Positions 23,155 through 33,414 of a DNA stretch of 64,000 bases are shown here, piece after piece. Position 1 is the first letter of the stretch, and the number at the start of each line of letters is the position of its first letter. The translations under genes were made by a program, and so were the position numbers. The DNA is taken from contig OZ037927.1 in assembly GCA_964035575.1 (NCBI GenBank), positions 992,001-1,056,000 on the forward strand, read 5' to 3'. The notes below the pieces were generated by a model, which saw only the letters and a list, made by a program, of their open reading frames with translations, searched no databases and was not told the DNA's origin. The stretch comes from Rhynchopus sp. YZ270_cl-10. Lineage: Eukaryota; Euglenozoa; Diplonemea; Diplonemida; Diplonemidae.

Positions 23155-23546
23155 ATCCTTTCCTTTTGTAGTCTTTGTAGGTTTGCTTGAAATAGTGAAA
23201 GTGCGAGTTCGTATGAATAACAACAAGAAAGACAAAAAAAAAAACTAGTTGAAAGTTCATCATGCCCCATATGTTACACCGGGGACGGCAGGAAGTATCA
23301 TGTAAAATAAATTTAAAAAAAGAAATTGCTTGTTGAAATGGAAAAAATATAAAAGAACATCTTTGTAGGTTTGCTTGAAATAGTGAAAGTGCGAGTTGGT
23401 ATGAATAACAACAAGAAAGACAAAAAAAACTAGTTGAAAGTACATGATGCCCCATATGTTACGTCCGCTGACGGCAGGAAGCATTTTATTTTTTCTTTTT
23501 TATAATGCCCCATATGTTACGCCAGGGACGGCAGGAAGTATCATGT
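23155..23546. repeat. Short repeats downstream of the hAT-1 transposase
   Basis: GCCCCATATGTTAC followed by GGACGGCAGGAAG occurs three times (about 23272, 23450 and 23506), and a block CTTTGTAGGTTTGCTTGAAA with the following roughly 55 bases occurs twice. They lie between the array and the transposase stop codon, so they may be subterminal protein-binding sites. That role is inference. Confidence 0.6.
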
Positions 23547-23565
23547 ACAAAAAAAAAAAAAAAAA

Positions 23566-26500
23566 CTAATCCTCCATCTTCTCTAGGGGCACAGTGATGG
23601 GAGGTTCCACTTGACTTGTCGTGTTAGTGGAAGGAGTGTCGGGTTGAGTAAAGAGAGACCTTTCAACACGGGCCTCAGTTCTCTTGCCTCTCTGCGAGAT
23701 TAATTTGGTGAATTCATGAGAAAAAATTTCCTTGTGAGTGAGAGACACCATCATGGCAGCTGACACCCTTTCTGAAGAAAGTGAACACCTTTTTTTGTTT
23801 AACAAAGCAGAAAGTTGTTTAAAATGGCGCTCCACAGTCGCTTCTGAGTGTGAGCTCGAAGACAAAGACAAAGCAAATCTCGATACAAGAGGCATTTTTA
23901 ACTTGTTTCTTACATTGCCCCAGTATCCCTTGACCGTGTGTGATGAAGCTACTGGTCGCGAGAGAAAAGTAGACAGTTCTTGTTCAACGCGTTCCTTCAG
24001 CTCATCCAGCCTGGACTCCAGATTTGTTGCATTGGTCTTAATCCCCCTTCGGTGCGAGTAGTCCACCACGTATTCGCAAATCAGGTCGACCCTCTCCAGC
24101 GACAAATGTTCTGCGACATTCGCGTGGTCTACGCTTGGGTCCAAGAACGCAGTCATCGATACCCCGTCGTACACCAGGTTCTTGGCACACCGATCCTTCA
24201 ACGCGTTCCACATTTCAGCAGACTCTTCGACGAAGTTGTGCTCAACTCCTGCTGCAGTCAGCTCGCCATTGTAATTCTGGAGAAGAGTGCTGATGCCCTT
24301 AGCGTACTCAAACATCGAGGAGTTCTCTGCTTGCAGGCGATCTGACAGAATGGCAATGGGCGAGGAGACCTTGAGGAAGTAGGCAGCGGCATTCCAAAAT
24401 TCCTCCTTGTCCCGGTCGGAGTCGTGCATGAACTTCTTCAGCTCCGTCAGGCTCTTCACGGTGTCGACGAGGCTGTTCCATCTCACGCTCGTGAACCGCT
24501 TGATCTGCCTCACCTTTGTGATCGCGGGATTTGCATCCTTCTGGTTCGCCTCTAAGACCCCACGAGATTCGGTGAACTTGGAGTACTTGTTCACAAGTTG
24601 CACAACCTCATCTTTGAAATCCGAGACACGAGGAAGTTCCGTGAGGTCTTTCAAGAGAAGCTGCAGACCGTGAACAGAACACCTGTATCTCAAAATCTTG
24701 CGGTTCCCGAGGCTCGCGAATACGGTGTTGATCGCGTCATCCACCACTTCACTATCCGAGAAGGAGTCACTGCTTTCCGTGTCATCGTCATCCGTGTCAA
24801 CGTCATCCACGTCTGACTCTGAGCCCTCTGCCTCCAACTGCCAGTAGTCGCTCAACACCTGCATGTCTCTAATACCCTTCTGGATATTCGGTGCGTTGTC
24901 TGCGACAATGCTAAACACGTTGATGTGTGCCGAGTCCAGTTCGTCAATGAGGTTCCCAATCTGCCTTGCCAACTCACTGCCGCTCGACCCTGCCTTCAGT
25001 TCTACGGCTCTCAGGAAGTACGAGTTGTCCCCATCGGAGATTGCATAGCCGAGGAAACTCCGCCTCTTCACCGTTGCACCGTCCAAGAGTAGCGACACGT
25101 CTTTTCCCTTCAACTTCTCGAAGAGTCTTTCACGCGTCAACTCAGCCATGTCGTCGATGGAGCGTGCTACGTCTGCCGGGAACAGGTTTGCACCGCGAAG
25201 CTCATGGCCATGGTCCAACAACACACGAAAGGGGGATCCAGACTCGAGCAAAGAAAACGGGAGACACTGGGCGGCAAACGTATACGCAAGCAGTTGCACG
25301 AACGTTGCGCACCCAAAGCCGTAATTCGAAGAAGGAGAAGAAGGAGAGTTCGCAGGAGAAGAAGGAGAATTCGCAGGAGAAGAAGGAGAATTCGCAGGAG
25401 AAGGAGAATTGGCAAGGGCCTTCGCTTTAGCTGCAGCTTCCTTACGCCACTTCTTCTTGTGATGCCTCACGTGCCGCGACATCGACGAGGAGATGTTCTT
25501 GTTGGTCTCGCCCCGGCCCCTAGTGTAGATCCCCGTGTGGTCTTCCCTGCATTCATCCACGCGACACGTCCCCTTCAGCACCTTCTTGACCTTCTTGACC
25601 TCGCTCTCCGTCCCCTTCAGCACCACTCTCTCTCTTTTTTTCGTCCTTCCCTTCTTGTTCTTGTTCGTGTTGTTGTCGTTGTCGTCGTCGTCGTCCTCGT
25701 CCTCGTCCTCGTCAGCAAGCTCGAGGTCAAACCAGCACGGATCCGGGAAGACGTACGTGCTCGCCGTCGTCAACCGGTTCGGAAGCGCCGCGAAGACTGC
25801 CAACATAGCAACGACTGCCGACGGAAAGTAGAGAGTTTGATACGCAGTGATGAGTGGCGACCGTGACTTCTTCGGCAGCACGACCGCGTCGGACACCGAA
25901 TCCTGTGTTGACGTCGCAGACAAATGCGATGTCTGTGACGCAGGCGCAACAGGAGCCTGAGGAGGAGAACCGACTCTTGCTCTTTTTTTCTTTTTCGCAG
26001 AGCGTGAATCAGGTTCCGCCGTTTTCCTTTTTCCGAGACGGACATCCGGAAGTGGCTGCGACTGCGCAGACTGCAACCGGTCGGGGGGTTCGCTCTGGGT
26101 GCACAAGGACAGCTTCACAACCTCGAAGGTGGCGGCGCCAGAGAACTGCACGTGACCCCAATACCCACCTGTCGCCGTCGATTTCCCGTCGATGTGCACC
26201 TTCCCCGGTTTGCGCAGCACTTCTCCCACCCTCCCTCCCATTGACACCCAGTCACCCACCTGCGTCGTATTTCCGCACTGACGGCGGACGGGTTGCGTCG
26301 ATGCAGACAGTGGACGCTGCAGCTGCACACCTTCTGGCCAACAGTACTCCGTCAGCGGCCTCTCCCCTTCTGCCATGTCCGCGTCATCGTCGTCGCTGAT
26401 CACCAGGTCGGAGGGCGGAGTCGTAACGCAGTACCCCAGGGTTCGCCCAAACCTCGGCGGCACAGGAAACACGCCCTCGTACGGCTGCGCTGTTCGAGGG

Positions 26501-26841
26501 TTGTCGTCTTGATCATCCTTGTAGTAGAGGATGTCGTAAGACGGCCCGCCCTCAGATCTCAAGCCCCCCCTGTTCTCGATCTTCCTCAGGATCATCCCTT
26601 CCCACACGTCCTTCTCTCCCTTGCTGGTCTCCCAGTGGTGGACAATCCACATCCCCCTCCGCAACCCCGGCCCATCCTTACGACACTTGCGGTCTTTCGC
26701 GTGGTTGAACCCCTCCAAGTTCTTGGCGTAGTTTGCGTAGCTGAAGAGACGGGGACGGAACCCAGCATCGACCGGACCTTTGCAGTCGCTTTCACACTCT
26801 CGCATGTTGCACGCACCGCAGACGTCTTCATCATCATACAT
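23566..26841 (-). CDS. hAT superfamily transposase (1091 residues, intact frame)
   Basis: This is the DDE transposase expected to cut and join the hAT-1 family in the nucleus. The first 300 residues include a Cys cluster (CGACNMRECESDC, near residue 8), a basic segment (KKKKRAR) and no known catalytic part. A BED-like zinc finger (CRVDEC…HVRHH) lies near residues 426-465. The RNase H-like core follows: LLLDGATVKR with the first Asp near 585, VADNAPN near 650, RCSVHGLQLLLKDL near 720 and SVRWNSLV near 787. The C-terminal dimerisation region (SHSEATVERHFKQLSALLNK) is near 990-1010. Acidic runs occur near residues 390 and 690. The single exon and complete domain order suggest a recent, possibly active element. 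ATGAAGTCCGTCGT repeats lie upstream of the start. Confidence 0.9.
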   Translation of the reverse strand: MYDDEDVCGACNMRECESDCKGPVDAGFRPRLFSYANYAKNLEGFNHAKDRKCRKDGPGLRRGMWIVHHWETSKGEKDVWEGMILRKIENRGGLRSEGGPSYDILYYKDDQDDNPRTAQPYEGVFPVPPRFGRTLGYCVTTPPSDLVISDDDDADMAEGERPLTEYCWPEGVQLQRPLSASTQPVRRQCGNTTQVGDWVSMGGRVGEVLRKPGKVHIDGKSTATGGYWGHVQFSGAATFEVVKLSLCTQSEPPDRLQSAQSQPLPDVRLGKRKTAEPDSRSAKKKKRARVGSPPQAPVAPASQTSHLSATSTQDSVSDAVVLPKKSRSPLITAYQTLYFPSAVVAMLAVFAALPNRLTTASTYVFPDPCWFDLELADEDEDEDDDDDNDNNTNKNKKGRTKKRERVVLKGTESEVKKVKKVLKGTCRVDECREDHTGIYTRGRGETNKNISSSMSRHVRHHKKKWRKEAAAKAKALANSPSPANSPSSPANSPSSPANSPSSPSSNYGFGCATFVQLLAYTFAAQCLPFSLLESGSPFRVLLDHGHELRGANLFPADVARSIDDMAELTRERLFEKLKGKDVSLLLDGATVKRRSFLGYAISDGDNSYFLRAVELKAGSSGSELARQIGNLIDELDSAHINVFSIVADNAPNIQKGIRDMQVLSDYWQLEAEGSESDVDDVDTDDDDTESSDSFSDSEVVDDAINTVFASLGNRKILRYRCSVHGLQLLLKDLTELPRVSDFKDEVVQLVNKYSKFTESRGVLEANQKDANPAITKVRQIKRFTSVRWNSLVDTVKSLTELKKFMHDSDRDKEEFWNAAAYFLKVSSPIAILSDRLQAENSSMFEYAKGISTLLQNYNGELTAAGVEHNFVEESAEMWNALKDRCAKNLVYDGVSMTAFLDPSVDHANVAEHLSLERVDLICEYVVDYSHRRGIKTNATNLESRLDELKERVEQELSTFLSRPVASSHTVKGYWGNVRNKLKMPLVSRFALSLSSSSHSEATVERHFKQLSALLNKKRCSLSSERVSAAMMVSLTHKEIFSHEFTKLISQRGKRTEARVERSLFTQPDTPSTNTTSQVEPPITVPLEKMED

Positions 26842-26944
26842 AATTGTTTGATTGTTTGTTTGTTCAGGAAAAAAAGAGGTCTGTTGTGATTATGTTTTAT
26901 CATGAACGAGATTGGAAAACTGTCAAACAAGAGGAGACCTTTCT

Positions 26945-27375
26945 TTCTACTCACAGTCAAACGACGGACTTCATTTTTTCAAAGATAAAATAACGAATAC
27001 AACGGTGTTCATTCTTGAAAAAGAAAACGAGGGTTACGACGGGCTTCATTTTTCAAAGATAAAATAACGCGTAGAATGGACTTCATTCTTGAAAAATAAG
27101 GCCTCTGTTACGACGGACTTCATTTTTCAAAGATAAAATAACGAATACAACGGTGTTCATTGTTGAAAAATAAAACCTCGGTTACGACGGACTTCATTTT
27201 TCAAAGATAAAATAACGAATACAACGGTGTTCATTGTTGAAAAATAAAACCTCGGTTACGACGGACTTCATTTTTCAAAGATAAAAAAACGCATAGAATG
27301 GACTTCATTCTTCAAAAATAAAGCCTCGGTTACGACGGACTTCATTTTTCAAAGATAAAATAACGCATACAAGTG
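26945..27375. repeat. ACGACGGACTTCAT repeats upstream of the hAT-1 transposase
   Basis: About eight copies of (A/T)ACGACGG(A/G)CTTCATTTTT alternate with AAAGATAAAATAACG and GAATACAACGGTGTTCATT. The same array, inverted, lies at 39655-39945. It sits between the start codon and the right end, where hAT transposase-binding or promoter sites would be expected. Confidence 0.75.
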
Positions 27376-27429
27376 TTGGATGCGATGGGGCGTGGGGGGA
27401 ATTCAAAAAAGAAAAGAAAAAACGCTGAC

Positions 27430-27945
27430 GCCTAGCCACTTCAGTACACAAGGTATGACCAAAATAGCCGTATTTTGGTTGAAAATTTGATTTGAAAATT
27501 TTTTTCAAGATTTGCCCAATCTGAGGTTTTCATTGGATTTTTTGGGCCATTTTATGACGTACCACGCCCAATTTTGGGCAAAAAAAAAATTTTTTTTTTG
27601 GTCAAAAATCGCCTTGTATAACCACTGTATTGGTGTAGGCTTGTACACAGAAGCGTGTTTTGTGTAACCACAGATGGTCAAAACACCCGATTTTTGCGTT
27701 TTTTTGCATTTTTTGGTGCCCAAAAACCCAGGTCAGGGGTCAAAATTTTCTCGAAAAAAAAAATTTTTTTTTTGAGATTTTTCGATTTTTTTTGACAAGG
27801 CGCTGGCCCATACAAACTGTACAGGGTGGGTATTTTATACACAAAATAGCCGTGGAATAAATTCTAGATGCTCAAAACATCAAAATTCTGGCTTTATTTG
27901 CATTTTTGGTGCAGACATGTGCAAAAAAAAAATTTTTTTTTCTGT
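27430..27945. repeat. Module R, inverted copy inside hAT-1
   Basis: This shared interior module includes TGGTCATACCTTGTGTAC, CAGTGGTTATACAAGG, GGTGTTTTGACCATCTGTGG and ATTTATTCC (some as complements here). Other copies lie at about 2150-2480, 14600-14940, 33620-33960, 34370-34690, 37830-38190, 39150-39500, 41600-41860 and 45440-45810. Confidence 0.7.
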
Positions 27946-28094
27946 GGGAAAAATTTTGTGATGTCGAAAAAAAAAATTTTTTTTTTGACGGTAGACGGTA
28001 GGTGGTCGACCGACGGTAGGTCGACTTGTCGACTGTTTTGGCGGTAGGGTCGACAAAGTCGACTCCAGAGTCGACAGCTACCGACTTAGAGCCA

Positions 28095-28608
28095 TGCTCT
28101 ACGTTAGTAGATTTCCAGGTTGACCGTAGAGCAACCAAACTTTTTTGCTTTTTTTGCTAACACAAAAGTTAAAATCCCTAAGGAAAAGTTGGTACCAAAA
28201 GTGTCTCAAAATGGACATCTATTTTTTGGCTTTTTGACCACCTGTGTGGCTGCCACGTGGCAGCCACGTGGCAGCCACGCTGCCACGTGTGGCTGCCACA
28301 CTCCTAGCCATGACCTCTACGTTAGTAGATTTCCAGGTTGACCGTAGAGCAACCAAACTTTTTTGCTTTTTTTGCTAACACAAAAGTTAAAATCCCTAAG
28401 GAAAAGTTGGTACCAAAAGTGTCTCAAAATGGACATCTATTTTTTGGCTTTTTGACCACCTGTGTGGCTGCCACGTGGCAGCCACGTGGCAGCCACGCTG
28501 CCACGTGTGGCTGCCACACTCCTAGCCATGACCTCTACGTTAGTAGATTTCCAGGTTGACCGTAGAGCAACCAAACTTTTTTGCTTTTTTTGCTAACACA
28601 AAAGTTAT
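28095..28608. repeat. Stray fragment of the 218-bp array (2.4 units)
   Basis: It is the same unit as at 8022-12094, beginning at CTCTACGTTAGTAG and stopping at AACACAAAAGTTA. It lies between two copies of the hAT-1 right end (27975-28094 and 28609-28725). The junction at 28089-28094 falls in GCCATG, common to both termini. Confidence 0.85.
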
Positions 28609-28725
28609 TTTTTTTTTGACGGTAGACGGTAGGTGGTCGACCGACGGTAGGTCGACTTGTCGACTGTTTTGACGGTAGGGTCGACAAAGTCGACTCCAGA
28701 GTCGACAGCTACCGACTTAGAGCCA
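28609..28725. mobile_element. Second copy of the hAT-1 right end
   Basis: It repeats 27975-28094 almost exactly: GGTAGGTCGAC barcodes and CCGACTTAGAGCCATG at the tip. The base pairs beyond it (CACAGAC) belong to a CAAGGCTCTGATGAGG-type element. Confidence 0.75.
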
Positions 28726-28920
28726 TGCACAGACGGTCCAGTAGCGACGTAAGCAAAATCCATATTTTTTTGCCGAATTTTGCTAAGTACCGGAAAATTT
28801 TTCCTAACAAAAAAAAAAAAAAAAATTCACGCAGGGTCACAAAAAAAAAAATTTTTTTTTTGGGAGGCCGGGAGGCCTGGGAGGCCGGGCCTCCCGGCCG
28901 GGAGGCCTGGGCCTCATCAG
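28726..28920. mobile_element. Half of a hAT-like element, CAAGGCTCTGATGAGG family
   Basis: It matches the complement of the left half of the 388-bp element at 30438-30825, with the GGCCTCCC barcode and terminus CATCAGAGCCTTG at 28920. The other half is not adjacent. The flanking heptamer CCTTGTG has no partner in the window, so its left part was lost in a rearrangement. Confidence 0.75.
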
Positions 28921-29213
28921 AGCCTTGCCTTGTGGCGCGACACGTTGTGCATCTCGTACGCCTTCTCGTTCAGAGCATTGAGAAAGTGCGCACCCACCAT
29001 CCCGAACTCCTCAACCACAATTGCCTCGAGGTCCTTCCAGTACCCGAACCGAGGACTGTGGAGGGACGTCTCCTTCTTCGGTACCGCCTCGTTTCTCCCA
29101 AGGTTGAGGAACTTGTTCATCGTCATGCCCTCTATTCCATTAGCGCTGCTGTTGGAAAAGGCGCATGTCTGTGAACGCATCCCGGCGAAGTCCAGAAGCT
29201 TCTTCATGAAGTT
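28921..29213 (-). pseudogene. Rep-helicase piece 5: PIF1-type motifs Ia-II
   Basis: The piece reads NFMKKLLDFAGMRSQTCAFS, then NSSANGIEGMTMNKFLNLG, comparable to the APTGxAAxxIxGxTIH region of PIF1 helicases. VVEEFGMVG follows and resembles motif II (DExSM); Glu-Glu stands in place of Asp-Glu. It stops at a hAT-like half element, and motifs III-VI are not seen. Confidence 0.75.
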
Positions 29214-30034
29214 CCTTAACACTCGGTGTTAAGGTCTTTAAGGTTGCTTCACCACCCCACCCACCCCCTCTAAGGCACCCCCCCCGGTCCCCCCCCCCCC
29301 GGGGTGGGTTTCGGCCATTTTTTTTCAGGTCTCTAAACGTCCAAAGAGGTCAAAAAAGTGGATTCTTGGGAAGATAGGAGGTTTTTTTGAGGGTTTGCAA
29401 ATGAGAAAGACCTCCAAACCCTGACAGACCCTGAAACCAGGGTGTCGCGAGTACCCCTTTTTTACACGTGTTTCTTAAGGGTTCTACAGGGTTATACAGG
29501 CAAAACAGGCGTTTTGGCCGAAAACCCGGTTTTTCAGGCAGGTAACCGGGTTTGAGGCTTGGGAAACGTGCCAGAGCGGTGTGAGAACCATGCGTGGGGG
29601 TTTGTAACCACTCGTTGCGTTGGTTGCGTTGCCTTCGCTACGTTGCGTTCGTTACGTACACACCGGTTACGTTGTGTTGCATGCGTTGCGTTCCTTGTGT
29701 AGAGATCGTTATATACAGAGTGCAACGAACAGAGCGGTTGCGTTGCGTTGGTTGCGTTCCGATCGTTACGTACACATCGGTTGCGTTGCGTTGCATGCGT
29801 TGCGTTCGGTGCGTTGCGTTGCTTCCGTGTCTTTGGTTCGAGACGTTACGTACCGAACGGTTGCGTTGCGTCGGTTGCATTCGTTCCGTTCACATCGTTC
29901 CGATCTGAACGGAACGATGTGAACGCAAGAAACGTAGCGCATCGGTTGCGTTGGTTGGCTTGTGTGCGTTGCAAACCTTACATACATCAACCACACCAGC
30001 CAGTGAGTGTTAAGGATTGCCAAAAAAAACTAAA
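29214..30034 (-). mobile_element. Helentron-like non-autonomous element, family B copy 3, inside the helicase gene
   Basis: The right-end hairpin CCTTAACAC…GTGTTAAGG lies at 29214-29234 and the left end CTAAA (complement of TTTAG) at 30030-30034. TT lies on both sides (29212-29213 and 30035-30036), while the inferred empty site has one TT. This fits either a 2-bp duplication or insertion between two T residues, as reported for Helentrons. It separates Walker A from motif Ia of the PIF1 domain, which fixes its ends to the base. Confidence 0.8.
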
Positions 30035-30437
30035 TTGAGGATGATGTAGGACTTCCCGGACCCACCCTCCCCCTGCAGCACAAGCCTCAGGCAATCGTCT
30101 TTGTGTGCCAATCCCCCCGCCGCCACCTTCAGCACCACCTCGAGGATGAGAAGGCACGCGGAGAGCTGGCCGAACTCACCGACGACGAAGAAGTTTGTGT
30201 CCCCGTCCCTCAGCGCAGTCTGCACTTCTTCGCTTTGCTCCTCGAACCCGTCAGGCACAAGTGGCAGAATATCGTTCTCTGCGAGAAGTTGGGCCGCATA
30301 CTTCACAATGGCATCGGCATTCGGCCCTTCCCCCTTTTCCCTCACAAGATTCTTTTCCGCCTCCTTGTTGTTGCGGTTGTTACCCATCTTGCGCTGCTCC
30401 TTCTGCACATCTTTCACCTTCTGCGCATCACTCTCAT
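30035..30437 (-). pseudogene. Rep-helicase piece 4: Walker A of the PIF1-type domain
   Basis: The piece contains LVLQGEGGSGKSYIILN near its end, the P-loop of superfamily 1 PIF1 helicases, preceded by a helical segment with HKDDCLRLV. Just upstream the residues are polar and basic (KEQRKMGNNRNNKEAEK). Frame and target copies link it to pieces 3 and 5. Confidence 0.85.
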
Positions 30438-30825
30438 CAAGGCTCTGATGAGGCCCAGGCCTCCCGGCCGGGAGGCCCGGCCTCCCAGGCCTCCCGGCCT
30501 CCCAAAAAAAAAATTTTTTTTCCGGTGACATCTGCGGAACTTTTTTTTTTTTTTTCCTTAGGAAAAATTTTCGGGTACTTAGCAAAATTCGGCAAAAAAA
30601 TATGGATTTTGCTTACGTCGCTACTGGACCGTCTGTGGTGGTTTTTTTTGGATTTTTTTTTTTGGATTTTTTTTTCCGAAATCGCCCGCTCCCAAAAAAA
30701 AATTTTTTTTTTTTTTTTGGTGAAAAATTTTGTGATGTCGAAAAAAAAAATTTTTTTTTGGGAGGCCGGGAGGCCTGGGAGGCCGGGCCTCCCGGCCGGG
30801 AGGCCTGGGCCTCATCAGAGCCTTG
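30438..30825. mobile_element. 388-bp hAT-like MITE, CAAGGCTCTGATGAGG family
   Basis: The ends are CAAGGCTCTGATGAGGCCCA, with target duplication CTCTCAT at 30431-30437 and 30826-30832. The barcode GGCCTCCCGGCC is followed by A-run/T-run blocks and the GGGTACTTAGCAAAATT box. It is inserted in the Rep-helicase gene. Confidence 0.9.
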
Positions 30826-32287
30826 CTCTCATTGATGCATGTCGCAGACGTCCCTGGAACGGCATCTTGGACGACTATGTGCCGCGTGTCTGCCTGCGGG
30901 TGAAGAGCGACCAAGTCTTGCGCACGGGTCAGCACAGAAGTGACGTCCAGCTGGTTGGTGTCACCGGAACGGGAGGCGGCGCTGATCTCAGCGAGGAGCT
31001 TCCGGTTTGCTCTCTTCTGTGCGGTGTCGTTGTCTGTCGGATCTTCTTCATAGTCTTCCCCAAACGCTTTGAGGTTCACCATGTCCGACAGGTGGGTCTC
31101 TTCCGCAACCCAAGGGTAGTCTTTCCTGTCGTGCGCTTTGCCACCGACAGCTTGACTCTCCCGAACCGCCTGGCCCATGGTCTGGACCTGGTGGTTTCTC
31201 GACCTTGCAATGAGCATCGAGTTCATAACCACCTCCCGAGTCATGTACGCGTAGTACAGCCCAGGCTCGTCACAGAAGGCGCCCAGCGAGACCGTCTGAC
31301 GGCGGTTCTCCAGACGCGCATCGGCCTTCTCTGCCTTTCTCTGCACACCACGCCAGTGCTGTTCCCACACATCCTCAAACGGAACGCCACTGTCGCGGTG
31401 GAGCACCCCGTACACATCCTGCTCCTGGTTGCATGCTGCTTCTAGCCGGTTCCTGCACTCAACCGGGAAGAACAGTACAAGCATGTACACAGCAAACCGT
31501 TCGGGCTCAGTGTCCGGACACGGTGGCGACCAACCCTGCACTTGCGGGATCTTCACACAGTTGCGTATCTTCTGCTTGTGGGTGACGTACGCTGTGTGGT
31601 GGCGGTCGAATCTCGCTTCCGTCGACTCGTTCAGCACATTCGTCATCATCTCCAAACGAGTCACGTGCATCGCGTACACATACAGCGGCATTCCACTGAG
31701 CAATGGGTGTGTACCACGATGCATGTAGTCTTGGAACAGCGAGCTGTACACAAGACGCTTGCGCGGCACAGGCCTCGGCACAGAGACACCTGCAGCATCC
31801 GGAGAGTTGTCCTCCGATGGCTCCTCCTGGTTGTCGTACATCGCCTCTTGCTCTGTTGCCTCGAGGATCTCCAATACCTCAGCAATACCATGAGCAGTCG
31901 TCGCATCTGGTGACGGTTGTGGTGACGGTGGTGGTGATGATAATGATGATGATGGTGATGATGACGGTGACGGTGACGGTTGTGGTGATGGTGATGGTTG
32001 TTGTTGCTGTTGCTGTTGCTGTTGTTGTTGTTGTTGTAGTTGTTGCGGGTCAGGCCGCCTCGTAAGCACAGGAACTAAGTTCTCGTCAGGTTGTGCTGGA
32101 CGCTGTTCATCATCCCGATTCCCGACCGCTGCGGCACGCGAGTTCATTGCAGCATCGAACAGCGGCTTCACGTAGACCAACCACACAGGGTGGGTGTTGA
32201 ACTCCTCACCCCCAAACATGATGTGGTTCAACATGTCTGCACACGACAGCACTTTGCAACGCGTCATCTGCTGCGAAAGCATGGTGA
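30826..32287 (-). pseudogene. Rep-helicase piece 3: linker and region before the helicase
   Basis: It begins MLSQQMTRCKVLSCADMLNH (an internal Met) and includes a long Gln run with Ser-Pro repeats near 31960-32040, coded by simple trinucleotides. YVYAMHVTRLEM follows, the conserved segment between Rep and helicase domains of Helitrons where 'Y' and 'R' blocks precede the ATPase. A Cys/Glu-rich block, VYMLVLFFPVECRNRLE, comes later. No stop is seen inside. Confidence 0.75.
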
Positions 32288-32552
32288 CAAGGCTCTAAGT
32301 CGACAGTGTCGGCCCCTGTCGGCCGACTGTCGGCCGACTGTCGAAAAGTCGAAAAAAAAAAATTTTTTTTTTTGGTGACCCTGCGTGAAATTTTTTTTTT
32401 TTTTTTTGTTAGGAAAAAAAAAATTTTTTTTTTGTGATGTCGAAAAAAAAATTTTTGGGTCATATGGCCTTATAAGCAACAAAGGCGAACAAGACGACCA
32501 TTTCCCCGAGACCCCCGCGACCCGGGTCGCGACCCCCATAAAAAAAAAAAAA

Positions 32553-33111
32553 TTTAGTTTTGCGAATCCTAAACACTTTCTGCTGGCTCGTGTGGTTGAT
32601 GAGCGAGATCTTCTGGCACAAAACGGACTCGATCGTCAAGGATCTCAACCCAGTTAAAACATCAGACTGGTCACAGAATACCACGTTGTGCATGGTTTTT
32701 GGCTTGTTTTTGCCCACAAAAGGGCTTACACATGTTTCTAACACCCCAGAATCGCGTTTCTCAGACCACATGGACAGGTATGGGCCCAAAAAACCACCCA
32801 AAAAGGCGAAAATTCCGGTTTTTGGTGAAAATCGCCTGTTTTGCCTGCAGAATCCTTAAGGAACGCACGGTTCCTAAGGCAATTTACACGTAAACTCGCG
32901 ACACGAAATTAGGAATTAGTAACAAATCTCTGAGCGATCTGATTTAGTAATAACTGGATTTTTGGCCCAATCTTTCCAATGCCGAAAAAATCTTACACTT
33001 TGGCGTATTTTCGCGAAATGGTCATTTTTGGGGTACCCCACCCGGGGGGGGGGGTACCCAGGGGGAGGGTGGGGAGGAAGCAACCTTAAAAACCTAAACA
33101 CAAGTGTTTAG
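32553..33111 (+). mobile_element. Helentron-like non-autonomous element, family C copy 1
   Basis: The left end is TTTAGTTTTGCGAATCCTAA followed by ACACTTTCTGCTGGCTCGTG. The right end is GCAACCTTAAAAA followed by a hairpin with 9-bp arms (CCTAAACAC) and 2-nt loop, ending TAGG at 33111. AA lies on both sides. Confidence 0.7.
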
Positions 33112-33414
33112 GAAATTTTTTTTTTTTTGGTCGTTGAAAAAATTTTGCCTTTTTTTTTTTTTTTTTTTTTGGAAATTATGGAATTCGGTTTTGCCTTACG
33201 AACCTTATTTTTTTTTTTTGGCCCTTTTTTCCTAGTTCTGGCCCTATCTTTCAAATATAGCCAGAATTTTCAACTTTTGAGCCTTTTTAAGGCATTTCCC
33301 CGCGTTTTTCTGCAAAAAAAGATCAAAAGAACTCAATTTGCCTTTGCGAAAAAAAAAATTTTTTTTTTTTTGAATTTTTTTTTTTTCGACAACTACTTTC
33401 TGGGGTACTGTCAG
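33112..33414. repeat. AT-rich interior with module S
   Basis: An inverted module S copy (33175-33300) is bounded by long T runs and an A-run/T-run block. No gene is seen. Confidence 0.5.

Larger units (their letters stand above)
15873..28094. mobile_element. hAT-1: 12-kb hAT element with intact transposase and amplified left end
   Basis: The left end is CATGGCTCTAAGTCGGTAG and the right end at 28094 is its complement (CCGACTTAGAGCCATG). Between them lie the 175/176-bp array, a hairpin, short repeats, the transposase gene on the minus strand, ATGAAGTCCGTCGT repeats, an inverted module R and a GTCGAC-barcoded right end. The flanking heptamers differ (CAACAGC on the left, CTCTACG on the right), so the two ends may not come from the same insertion. 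Recombination between copies or an assembly join in the array could explain this. Confidence 0.65.

Noticed and set aside
15866-28927. Treating 15873-28920 as one insertion that split a Rep-helicase-OTU gene
   Set aside because: The flanking heptamers (CAACAGC and CCTTGTG) differ, and helicase motifs III-VI are absent on both sides, so a simple insertion cannot be claimed.
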